DNA from: Ricinus communis
Lineage: Eukaryota > Streptophyta > Magnoliopsida > Malpighiales > Euphorbiaceae
Length of the DNA: 64,000 bases
Assembly (NCBI RefSeq): GCF_019578655.1
Contig: NC_063258.1
Coordinates: forward strand, 23,440,802-23,504,801
Direction of reading: 5' to 3'
Below the pieces are notes generated by a model. It had not been told where the DNA came from. It saw only the letters and a list, made by a program, of their open reading frames with translations, and did not search any database. The position numbers were made by a program, and so were the translations under genes. This document shows, piece after piece, positions 12,505 through 26,117 of the stretch (positions are counted from its first letter, which is position 1; every line of letters starts with the position of its first letter).

Positions 12505-15500
12505 TCAACTTGTAACCTCAACAACCTCAGCTTCACCGTCGCTGTAATCTGCCCAGCACTTGCTTGGTTTCTCCTCAACCACTATGCTATTGCATGAATC
12601 TTTAGCGGCGGGTGTATCAATATCACTGGTTAATGGGACTATATTCGTAGGTTTTTCTTCAGTTTCAGGACTTGCTTTTTCATCTGGTTGTTCCTGACAT
12701 TTTTGCTCGCTTGGCTGGTTTTCTGCTCCTACTTCTGTTGAGGAATTTTCAGTACAATCCCCTGTTACAGCTTCAGTTTTGTTTTCAGAATCTAAGTCAA
12801 CAGATGTTGATGTGGGTGTTTCTACTGAACTGATTGGAGATGCTGGAAACCCATTTTGAGTGACTGGAATAGCATTGAGCGATGCTGGATATCCATTTGA
12901 TGACACTGGAAGACCAGGTGGAGACATAGGAAAACCATTTGGAGACACTGGCATACCATTTGGGTTAGCCAAATAACCGTTTGCTGATACAGGATAGCCA
13001 TTAGGAACCCAAGGTTGGCCAGGTACAAATTCGGCAGCATGAGGATTCATTATTCTAGGGGGGCTGAAGTGATTCCCATCCCCGTTATGTTCACCATTAT
13101 GGAAACTAGGTTTGTTCCGTGGAACCCGATTCCCAGATCTATTAAAGCTAGCAGATAGCCTAGGACCATAAGGCACCCTAGCTGTTGCTGATTGGTGAGG
13201 TGATCTGCGGACAGGATTAACAGCAAGCATTGGAGGAATATTAACTGGTGGCGGAAGAATTCCTCCATGATCTTTGTATCCTGGAACTGTTATTGAGCCA
13301 AAAACTGGAACTGTGGACGGGTTAAATGGTGGTGCAGCTGCGGAAAGTTTCTTAGTTGTCTCCTTTCCAATTTCTGCTTCATCTTGCTTTTCTCCGTCAG
13401 TTGGAAATGACTTATCAATTGTGGAGCCATCTGATACATCTTTAGAGTCCTCACCTGGTAGCTTTCCTCCTGTAACCAAAGCATCTTTGTCCAGCAACAA
13501 AGCTCCATTTTCCAGATCAGGGGAAGCTGTGCCATCGTTTAACTCCCTTGTTTTCAACACTTCAATTTTGGAAGAAGTGGTATTTGAATGTTTGGAGTCC
13601 AAATTCTCATGTTCTAGAACTGCAGAATTTCCAGCATTTTCATTTGTAACTTCAACAGAAGCAGTTTTACTTTCAACTACTCCAGCTTTTTCTTCTACAT
13701 GATCAGTATGAGCATATTTTGTTTCTTCCCGAGGCTCATTCACCTCTAAATTCCCTGATTCTGCTTCATGTTTCACATCGCTGTGACTTTTCCTTTCCTT
13801 GGAACCATGAAGTTGACTCTCTCCTTCAAGTTTTTGAACTTTTTCTTCCTCTGCATCTCTCAGTGCTGTCACCCCACCAACAATGACCTCTGACACAGCT
13901 GTATCATAGTTCACCTGAGTAGTTGGTTCTGCAGGAAGATTTCCTTTTGGCAACTGTTCTGTCACGGCCTTCACAATGGTCCCAGGAGGAGCTAAAGCAA
14001 CTTCTTTGTAGGAGAAAAGTTTTCCAGCTGCCTGAACACTAATTGGACTTGCCACCAAAGCTGATTTAGCAACTTGATCAGTTGAAGCAGGGGTAGCAGG
14101 GGCTGATTTGGAATTAATTGATTTCTCTGTTCCACCAGCCGTGGCACCTGAATTATTTTGTTTTGGACTGAAGCTTGAACTCTTAGAAAACTTTTTAGGC
14201 GCCGGAAGACTGGGTCCAGGGGAAGCAACAGAGTCACTGGGGGATGTCCTTGGGGATGTAAAATTGGCTGCCTTTGCTCGGAATCTTGATGACTGGGATA
14301 GATTCATAAAGTTAGTGTTTAGTTTAGCCAGGCTTGGCCTCCTAGAACCAGAAGCTTTGCGACTTGTAGGTGAACGACCTTTAGGTACAGCTTCTTGCCA
14401 TCCTTCATCTGAGTCGTCCTCCTGTATCACATCATCATTTCTATTCATTAATAACTGATCTGTGAGACTTGAATCAGTCTTCTCATTCCTAGTTTCTGCA
14501 AATTGAGCTTCAGACTTGTTTTCTTTATCGCTCGAATTCTCTGCAACAGTTAAAGTTGGGGAGAGAGTTTCATCCTTCTGAGCTTCATCTGAGACTGTTT
14601 CCCAGTTTTGGCCTGGCTTGCCTTTAACCTGTGATGAAAAGAGAACATTATCAAGTTATTCTAGAGAAGAGAAAAACCCTAGCATGAGCAGACTATATAA
14701 GGGAATATATCCAGTCCAGGAAGTTTATGACCTTTGCACGAGCTTTCTTTTGAGCCTCTCTTGCTTTCATATCTGCATCTGGTGTTATATAATCCAAAAG
14801 GTCTGATACACTGATTCAGAATGAAAAAATACTGAAATTAGTCGTTGATATACAGTTTAAAGTTCAACTTCCCACTCTAATCAGGTAAGAGGTTCGGGCA
14901 TCAGTGGCTTTGATTCCACATATAAATTACTATTAACCCTCTAGAAAATAATATACTTGATGGATTAAAAAATTATTAAATATTAGAAGTTTAACATATT
15001 AAGTTTATAATGATGGAAAAACTTAAAATAGTTATTGATTAAATAATCAAAGCAAAATGCATTACATAGGTTTAAAATTAATAAGTTACTATATAAAAAG
15101 ATATATTATTACTAAATATTTTCAATTCAACAAGTGATTACAAAAAAAGTACATATATATTCTAAGAAAATGTTTAATATCTTTCTACATCAATAATAGA
15201 ACTATTTTTACTTGCTCATATTCTATTCTCCTTGAAATACCTCCTCTAATAACTCCTCTAATAATTAATGATTACAAATGATTGTATCACAAATTATTAA
15301 TTATTGAATAACATAATTATTAATTATCCAATGCAGAATGAAGTTGGTTTCTCCAAAATTTATTAGTTAATAGAATTATTTACTAATATTTCTAATAAAG
15401 ATTCATATATTTGTAGATTTATAGTTTTTACCTCAAATGGCCTTTACTAGAGATTGAGGCATCTGGCTTCGGAGTACCATTGCGAGCAGCTTCTTGCTGC

Positions 15501-18500
15501 TCAAGAGCCTTGGACTCAAAATACTCTAGCCATGCAGCTGCATCCTGCACAAGTTCATACATAGATTTGAGGAACATTAATCACCAGAGATGGTCACATC
15601 TGATATTGGATTTTAAACTTTACACTACCTGCGTTCGCAGATCCTCAGATCCGAGTTTGGCTTGCAATATTTGCAGTGTAGTTTGCTCATGCTGAACACT
15701 TAGGGAGTAAGCTTCCATCAAAGAGAGAGCAATGGCTATTGCATGATAGCTGGCAGCAGTCTGAAGAATCCAGAACAAATTATTACCCACTGACGCAGTT
15801 TATGTTCCTAACCCTAAGATTTTCCTAGTCCAACTCATGATCCAAGCCCATCTCTGAGAGAAGGAACTCTTCACAACTGTAATTTTTCTTTTAGCAGGAA
15901 CTTGACAAGTAGAATTTATATTTTGTAGGAGCATTTGGCATTATTCCTGATTTTCTTCCAAATCAGGATGTAGCCTCTACAGGCATGTTTAGTTGAACCA
16001 AAGTATTTTGGATGTGAGAATCTAGGTTCTACATCATCTACATAATGAACATACAACTAATTTATCAGTTTTTCTTCAGGAAGCAGAAATACTATCTTCA
16101 ATTTATAACTAATCATGCCTGTCAAAACATAGTAATTTTCTTAAAGAATATGCATGTTTTGCAGGTGGATCATCATTTGTGCATCAGTAAATGGAAAACA
16201 TATATCTACTAGGCCAAATCATGAAACTCTATCAAACCCAAGAAGCAAGAAGTCAAACTACAAGATGACCTGCCAGCAGTGCTTAGCCTGCACGGCATGC
16301 CCCTCGCACACTGGAGAATGGAGAATAGAGAGATGGAGAGCCTGCCTGTATATGATCAGCTCCAAGTAGTCTCTGGTTACACTTCAGAGCCTCATGGAGG
16401 TACCTAAGAGCAACATGGACATTCCCCAAACCTTCTTCCATCATAGCTACGTTGATATAGGTGGCAGCCGTATTTGGATGAGATGGCCCACATGTTAAAT
16501 GCAAAAGGTACAATGCACGATTGACATACCTAGAATAGCAAAAAGAATTATCAAACAGTCACTCACTTGATGCAGGTAAAAAAAATAAATCCACTCCTGA
16601 GTGAGATAATAATTTATTTATTCTAACACTAAATACAATCAGCATTTCAGTTTTCACACATCAATGTCAATTTCTCTAGCACTGCCCACCAAGAAACCCT
16701 TCGAAATAAGAATACTGCAACCTGAAACTTTTAGTTTTTCATCTGAATATTTGATCTTGTGTCTTACTGAGATAGTGTTTCCATGAACTATCTATTAAAT
16801 ATAATTTTCCATAAACTAAGATAGCTAAGGTCTAGCTCTCTCCATTCAGATTTGGTTTCAACTTTTTCCTTGCTAGCCTGACACACACAATTCTCCAAGC
16901 TAGCACATCGTATTGTCAGCCTACTAGTAAGCTCACTCCTCAACTACAAAGCAATTATTCTAGTAGACGGAATGATCGCCCTGCACCGAGTAGACCAATA
17001 AAAACAATCCTAGTAATTGGAAAATATTTGATACTGTTCTAGCACCAAATATAAAATAAATAAATAACTGAACTAAAATAAAATAATTCAATACAAATTA
17101 AAAACTCAACATCAAGTAACAGCTAAAGAGAATACTGTGCACAGCAAATCATTTTCTCCTCCATTTTCTTTAAGAAGAAAAAGAAAACAAATCAATCCCA
17201 CATTTATGAACCTCAAAAATACCAAATGCCCAATCATTTCCCACCCTCTCCTGCTAAAGTTTTTACAAAAAAATTCTCACTCTCGAAAGCTTCTAATCTA
17301 AGGAGCTTAGAAGTATTTTTGATATGGCCTTCATTTTGAGTATGGACTGGACACCAATAAATAAAGAGAAATTTGACTTCATATGCAAACAGAAGAATTA
17401 CATAAGCCTTAGAGCTAGAAAAGATTAATGGGGAAAACCATCATGTATCAAAACAATCAGAAAAACCTTTTGTTCTTTTAGAAAAATAAAGCATACTTCA
17501 AGGCTAACTCTGTATGTTGGAGACGATAATAGAAGACAGCCAGGTCCCCATAACTTTTCATAGTATCAGGATGATCAAGTCCAAGCTCCCTCTCATTAAT
17601 ATCCAATGCTTTTTGCTGATAAATTGTTGCCTAAATAAAGTGAAAGAAGTTAGTGCATTGAAGAAAAATGTAAATTCATGTAAAACATCACATGGAAACA
17701 TCTGGCTAATGTGTTTGGCTCTCAAATCAAATTTTAAAATAAAGTCATTTTAATGCCTTTGATTCCTAAAACTTATACTTCATTTGAAGCTGCGTCTTTT
17801 CTTTAATTGCCGCATGTCAGAATTTTAAGATAAAGTAAATTAAATGCCTTGAATTTATATACTTATATTTCATATTGAAGCTGCTTCTTTCCTTTAATTT
17901 CTGCACGTTTCTTTTTTCGTAGGTGCCTGTGGCTTTATTTTCTTTTCTTTTATACAAAGTGAAAAGAGAAATGCAAGAACTCTTCAGGCATTTTAGAGGA
18001 AAAAAAATAAAAAAGAAACTGAAGCAAAAGCCATCATGACATATATGATGCCCTAGCATAAAAGCACAAAGTGTACTACCAAAATCTCTGTTGTAAAATG
18101 GAATTTAGTTCTTGTACTGTAAACCATAAGCCATTTCATATTCAAGCACATTAGAATTCAGAGTTGCTCTCACATCTTCCAAAGTAAAACTCAGAGGATA
18201 TACATGAAACCAGGCATCAGTGAAAGGAAGCTGTGATAATAAACCATGTGTAATAATCCTTCTTTATTTATTTGATAATCATCTCAAATCTAATTTCATG
18301 CAATTCAGTAAATATTCTTGCTATCCACAGTATATCATAACCTTCTTCGACATATTAGAAATTTAGCAAAATCTGAGTCATTGTTAAAAATTTGCCATCT
18401 TTAAAGCTAAATGAAGGGCCAAACTATTATTCTAATGAACAAAAATGCACTGTATGAATTGTCATGAACATGGCCATAATTTTTGATCTGCAAATATAAA

Positions 18501-21500
18501 TTCTATGAGCTAGATTTTCTGTGGACAACAAGGTAAATAACAGCATATTCGAGACCATCTAACGCATATATAAAGAAATGCCAGTATACCAAAGGAAACA
18601 CCTGATTGAAATCTCCCGTATGGTAGAGCACCACAGCCAGTAAACTGTAAGCTCCTGCAGTCATACGATGATAAGGACCACAGACTGCCACAAGTTTTGA
18701 AAGTGCCTTCAAAATTCAATGTGGAACTCATTAGAATTACTGGTCTTTATTAATTAGTAAAGGACAAAATCAAATGACAGCATAATAGAGAGGCATAGCC
18801 CATACCTTAGTTCCATAATTAACAGCATCTTCCAATTTTCCTTTGTCCAGAGATGTTTTAGATGATTCCAACAATGTACGTCCATCTGCAGATGAACATG
18901 CAACATGCTGCAGGAAAGAAGCCACTGTTAAGGCAACTTCTATATTACAATACCAAAATCCTATTTCTGGCATGATTAGTCAGTATCTCACCTTATATAC
19001 AGGAACCATACTTATAATATCTGACTTCCTAAATGGATATGCTGTGTCCATATCATAGTCCCTAGGAAGAAGCTCGAGGCCAACCTAGCAAAGGATACTT
19101 GTAAAGTTATAATGGAGAGTACTCCTCTAAGGAATATTGACGGAAGGGATATTATTCAAACCTTGTGGGACAGCCCACGAAGAATTGCAAACTTCCTTAG
19201 ATCCTGGCAGCTTTTATGCTTCCACCACCACCCAAACCTTTTCAAAAGGAAAGTTTCCACCCACTTCCACTTCAGTTGGTCATCTTTTAAAATATCTACA
19301 TCCTCATTTTCGGCTGAAGGTGTTCCTAACAATATATTTAGACATGATGCAATTGATGCAGCCAAGTCATCAGCATTATTAACTGCAGCTACAACAGCTT
19401 GTAATATGTGTTTGTAGGCTCGAACAATCATTTCATGAATACAGAGGGATTGCACATGGGGGAGCTTGTCGGCAAGTTCAACCTAAAATGGAAGAAGGGA
19501 AAATATTAAGCTTCTGAATCCTAAGTCCAGATACTGCAGGAGCATTTCAAGAGTCATACAGGTTTAGTTTGTGACAGTAACGAGCAAGGGGTATAAAAAG
19601 CAATCATATATGAGAAAATTGCAAGAAAAGAACAGATTCAAATTGATTTGCAATAGCTTCTATGGAGGGTAAAATTGAAAAGAATATGACTGAAAAATTC
19701 AGCTGCAAAGAGGTTTCACCAACCCCAAACCCCTAGTTAAGAGATAACAATATCTGAATTGGATTTTAAAGAACTTTGCCAACTGAAAGTTCCACTTTTA
19801 TTTCATTTTGAATTCCTTTATCTGAGAGAAGCAGTTTCGATGTTACAAATTGGACAAAATTCTCCCATCAGCCTGCTTAAATAATTGTAATGCCCTATCC
19901 ACTCTTACATGATTTTTCATTCATATCTAAAAAGCTTTCATTGTTCAAATAGATTTCAAGTAATAATAGCAACAGAAGAAACCAATAAAAAGAAAATTCA
20001 ACAACTTATGTCATCTATAGCCACACATACAGTATTTTAGCAACTGTGACTTTTTAGCCAATTGACTTTCCCATAAAATTAAACTTTTTCTAAACATCTG
20101 CAAGTGCATTTGGATCTTTGTTGTCTGCATTACCTTTCCTTCCCCTTCATTTTACTTCAAAGCCCCAAGAAAGATTATGATCAATAAAAGATTTTAGGGT
20201 ATATTGTCTTTTATGCAACCCCGCTAATAACCAGAAAATTCAAAGTAAGATGACAAAAGAAAAGGAACAATTGCAAAATTACCACAAGCCCTAAAGAACA
20301 CATCTGCAAACCCCTCGTATGCATAAAATCTGTTAAAGTTCTTCCATCAACTGGTGAAAGTTCAAGGGAGCCAAAATCGGCCACCTAAAATTGAAATCAC
20401 AGAAGAAACATGTTAATTTAAATCATCTTAATTGTCCAAAATTTGTTGAATACAGTAGCTACCAGTTTGGGAAGAGCGGTATCAGCATAGTATCTATGTG
20501 CCATTTCAATCAATTCACCAGGACGCTGCAAAATAGACACAACCAAACAAATATAAATCAGAAAATGGCACATGGTATGTGTGCATGTGTGTATGAAACA
20601 TGAAATGGAACTGCTCAAGAGTCCAGAATTTTGAAGCTCAACTTTTAATGAACTGAACTAAGTGCATGTATGTTAAGTGTCTATCATAGATGTCCATGAA
20701 AGCAGCAGATATACCTTGAGGTGTAGTCCAGTTTCTGATTCTTTAAGACGCAAATATGCAGCTTCATTAAGCAGCTCTTTCCACATGATTTCCATTTCCT
20801 CTTCTTTCTTCTCCAATTCTTTCTGGTTAACAGCGTCCAATTTCTTGTTCATGTCAAGGTTACCAACAGAAACATCTTTACCCTCTTCAGTTTTGCTGCC
20901 TCTGACATCTATTTTCTTCTTTATCTCCTTCAGCAATGCACCTTGCTTTCCAAGTCCCTTGACAGCAGGCTCAGGCTTAGTTTCTTCAGCTTTCTTCGAC
21001 TCCGTTTTCCCTGAAGCCTGATTTTGCAAATGCTGAACCCAACATGCTCCCAACTCCCATCTGATAGACTTGGTTTGCTTAGTGGATTCTTCCTGCAACT
21101 TCAGCAGGCTATCTTCTAGTACTTTCCTCACCAAAGACCTTGCAGAACTTAAACTTTCAGAATCTCCAGTCTGCACTCGCTGAATGGTACTAGATGATTG
21201 AGGTGTAGATGACTTGTGCAATAGCATTCTCAAGCTGAAATTATTTGAAGAAAAAGGATAATTAAAAACTCACGAAGATTCCATGGTGATACATTATAAG
21301 CCATTATGCCCAGTAATTTCATAAATTAGTTTCTGTATAGCTCGTGCATATATGCAAGCATATGCATGTATCAAGGAACAGTGTAAGAATAAATTTTCCT
21401 GGAATCGATGCATAATTTGAAAAGAATAAAACCAAGAAGGAGCTGACTAGCTAGTAGCATATCATGATCCCTGTTTACTTACTTGATAACCATAAGCCTA

Positions 21501-24500
21501 GAACAGGACTGACCTATTAACGTTCAAGGCATTGGCACCTTCTTCAGGCTGGTCCTCAATGTCAATATCCTGGGGAATAGGATTCCCATCCCAATTAACT
21601 TCAGCTGAAACTTTGACAACAGCTGTGTACCCACAATGTCGAACAACCACAACGCCTAAAGTAGAAGTATCCTGCAAGGTCAAAAAGCAAACTCAGCAAC
21701 TAAAACAACCTAGTTCAGTCAAAATAGTAAGTACAAAAATAATAACCGCACTGACATGAACTGTTGCACTTTCATCAGCAGTTATGCCCTTAAGTAAATT
21801 TCTCTGAGCAAGATCTTCCTGTGACATACCAAGAACTCGACTCCCATCATTTTTACAATCCAACTTGGTGCTTGCATCAGGAACATCTCTTGTCACCTTA
21901 ATAATTAAATCTCCCACTTTTTCCTCATGCAAAATTGATGGGGTGGAATCATTTAAAGAGTACTGATTTTTTTCAACTATTTGTTTGATCAATGCAACAG
22001 CTTTAAAAACAGAGACGTCGACAAATAAACTATGAAGTAGAAAGGCTTTCCTATCTCGGATTTGCCTTTCTTCTGCTGTTTTACAGGGCATTGCTGCAAG
22101 AATTGCAAACTCCTTTGCCCATGGCCTATAATCATGTTTTCCATCTCTTCCTTGTCCACCGCCATTCCCTCCCCAATTCTCATCCTCCACAGGGAGTGGA
22201 GGGAAAACAGATGGGTTATCAGCAACTACTGGAGGAACAACCCATGTGTTTGCCCGGAAACCATAAGGAAGATTCCCAAACTGAAATAAAATCAACATTA
22301 AAAAAGCATAAACATTTCGCGAATTAATTAGTATTTAAGAAAATAATTAAAAAATAGAGGTGAGATAAGACCAACTTTATTATGTTCTGTGAAAGATTTC
22401 ATGAGCGCCTTGTATGCCTGTAAGAAAAATTGTAAGTCAATAAACTCCAAGATAATTTCCTTGAAGAAATATAAGCACAAAAGCCTTATTTGGGAAATAA
22501 AAAAAGATCATGTGCAAGAACTTGCAATGTCTATTGTGCCATGATTCATTTCTTTCAAAAAGTCTTTTTTTTTTTTTAAATTGAAAGAATTGAATTCTAG
22601 CAAAAGTAACTGTATCTTTTAAATTTAAACTTACTAAACACTATAAAAAAGAAAGGAAAGTTGTAACTGGATTAAATTATAACTTACAGCATCGAAGACT
22701 CTACTAATCTGCTGGAGCAAACTAACCAAAGAGTGATATAAAAGAGTACGCTTTCCAGCTGGATAAAACCCTTTCTTTGAAGCCACAATGGTCATTGGTT
22801 TCCCACTGCAAACCCTAACCTGCAATTTATTACATTTTTATTTTTGGGCTTTAAACCAACCAATTACCAAATTTCATTCATAAAAAATCATATTGAAATA
22901 ATAATATATCTCACATCTATCTGGAAATAATCATCTTCCGTTTTATCTTCAAGAAACGGACGCGTCGATCTTCTAATATCTGCAGAACATTTAACACAAA
23001 TCACAAAATTAGCATAATATAACAGAATCATTATGATTATATCACCTTTAAAACAATGAGATTATATATATAAGTAAAACTAACAATGAACCGGTGGCGT
23101 GAGATGCGAAAACGAGAAGAAGTCGTAGAACTGCCCTAGCCTCGGCGGCGGACACATCGAAACCGCCGCCATATCCACCTTCTCCGAAAATTCCTTACCA
23201 AATTCTTTCGCGTTCTTGAAATTGGCAGTGCCAATCTTCTTATCTCCGCTTCCGCCTCCTTTCGGCTTTGGATTGGCGCCAGGTCCATTGTCGCTCTGAC
23301 TCAATTCGGTTTCGGTCAAACCGCTTTCTTTCGTGCTGGACTCTCTCGAGTTGGCTCGCCCAGACGGTTTGGAAGATGACGAACCGAAGGAGGTTGTGCA
23401 AGCTACGATATCCAGGAGTCGCCGGATGTGAGTAACGGCTTGCTCTTCTGTGTAGTCCTCTGTAACCGAAATTTTGAATTCTCGTTAATTTTCAAGACTT
23501 CAGGGGAAAAGAAAAAAGAGAAGGGGATAGTAATCCGGTGGTTGTAGTGTGTAGTTTGTGTAGTGTAAAAAATGGAATAATAACCGTTGGATTCATGAGG
23601 TTACCTTCAAGGATGGTGAGGTGGCAGGGTTTAAGCGAGACTATGTCCACTGTATCCTTGAGTCTGGGCCCTCTTAACTATGGATGTTTATGAGTTTCAA
23701 GTTACATGAGTAAAACTGAAATTTTTTTATTATTATTTATAGAAGAAAAATGAAATAAATAATTGGAACAGGTTAATTACAATTTATCCAATTAAATGAC
23801 CCTTAAATTATTTTTATAGACCATTTTAGATGTTTAAAATTAAATTATTTTATTAATATTAGTAAGTAATGAATTAAAAATTATCCAAGTAAATCAAATT
23901 GAAGGAGGGATAAAACTCAAAGATAAAATAAGATGTAGACTGGAATTGACTGTCCATATCAATAGTAATTAGTGATAAAGCTTCCTTTGTTTTATAAATT
24001 ATGATTAAAGAAAAGCTACTAACAATCCTTGCTTTTACAATGCTAAAAACATATGCATATTTTCATGATTTTAATTGACGGATTTGTTTTTGAATTCATA
24101 TATGATGATTGTACTAGTTTATTGTAAAACAAATTTATTATTTCCTTTAATTTATATCAACTATTTTTTAAATTAAAAATATTTCAATTATATATTGCCT
24201 TTATATATTTAATAAGTTTACAAATCTAAAAATTCATTTCGGACAATTAAATCTTTTCAAATTATTTTTTAAAAAAAGTTAAAAAGATTTATGCCAAAAT
24301 AACCGATGCAAAAAAAAAAAAAAAACCTTGGGCACGTAATGGGTCTTGAAATACTATTTATAAATCCCCCAATACAATATTATTTTCTTTTTTCTTAATT
24401 TTATATTTAATAGGTGCAATAAATTTTATAATCTTTAGAGAATAATAATTTAATTTAATTTAACTATATTTTTATAATTAAATTTATTAAATATTTTTAA

Positions 24501-26052
24501 TTCAAATAAATTATTAAAAAATACTAGCTAATGTGAAATTGATGAAATAATATATAATAGTATAATTTTAAAATTCCATTGAATTTAAACGTTTTTGTTT
24601 CTATTAGTCCTACTTTCTATGACATTTTGCATATTATGAATTTTTTAGATATATAAATTTTATTAAATATAAAAATATAATTTTGACTTTTTAGAAATTA
24701 TTCTGTAATTAATAAAAATATAAATAAGGAACTAGTTAATTTTTATTTTAAAATATTGAATAAAAATAATCATCTTTTAAACCTTCTCAATCTTATACTA
24801 TATATCAAGATTTGTATAAAAGTTTAACATCCTATTTTTCATTTTCTTTTATAAAAACAAGTTGTAATCAGAAATAATTAGGTAGGCTTACATCATAAAT
24901 AACATTTAATTATAGTAATATAAATTAATTTTTAATTATAATAATAATTAATTAATTAATTAATATAATATAAAATTAAATCGACGACAAATAGCTAATT
25001 ATATTAAAATAATAAAACTATATAATATAAATATTGAAACTTATGATTTGTAAATTTAATTTAGTTGCGAATCTCTTAATATCAAAATTTATAATAATAT
25101 AAAAAATATAAAAAATAATATAATTTATAAAAATTATTGTTAAAATAATAGAATTTTTGTTTTTACTTTATAGAATGATGCTTTGTTTAAATTAAGTGTC
25201 GGAATATAGGAGGGGTCTTTGCTACCCCTAGTGGTGCCTAGGGTCCCCACTAATGCTTGCATCAGGGGGTAATCTTGTGGTAGATCTCAAAAGACGAAAA
25301 CCCATATAAAAGATTATCATGATTAGTGGGACCACACACCTGCCTAAAATCGGTATAATTCCCAAATTAGAAAAGCGGAACTCGTCAATCAACCGTTAAG
25401 GCAACTCTTTATTGCCACGACGGTGACGTTCCAAGAAAGTAACTGTCTGGGTTGCGTTGCAGTGGATAAAAAAATCCCAATGGTGCACTCTACTGTTTTG
25501 GTTTGACAAATTGAAGAATGTGTTACTTATTTCTGCCAAAACCAATTTTTATATTCCTCCTTTAAGAAAATAATTCATTTCTTCTTCGTTGGTTCCAAAT
25601 TACAATGTATGTTTTAGATTATTAGCTGAATATTTTTATCTTAAAGTGAATTAAATATTTTTCTTTTTGAAATTATATATATATTATTTTTTTATTGAAT
25701 ATATCTTTCAATTTTAGTGTACTCTTTTTACTTGAAATTTAAAAATTTTAAATTATATGTTAATAATATATGAATTACTAAGTCAAAAGAATTAATATAA
25801 ATGGTCGACGCTCAAAATGTATGACATATTTTTTAAAAAAAGTAAAAATTTAATAGTAACAATTAATTTTTTTTTAAATAACTTTCTTAATCTATAAATA
25901 AAACAAAAGTAGAATATCTTTTTTAGAATGAGGAAACATTTATTGATAATTATATAACTTGAAAGCCGGACACAAAATAATTATAATTCTTCATTGTGTA
26001 AATATAATTATAAAAAGAATTGATTATATAATAAAAAAGTACGTTCTCGGTT

Positions 26053-26117
<65 letters not shown>

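Noticed and set aside
13274..14458. Plus-strand frames opposite the last CLU exon
   Set aside because: Antisense shadows of a conserved low-complexity coding exon; no start context or homology.
16154..16369. Plus-strand frame with a Cys-rich stretch ([12 protein letters not shown])
   Set aside because: It overlaps the CLU intron and exon 19 on the opposite strand and is not a known zinc motif.
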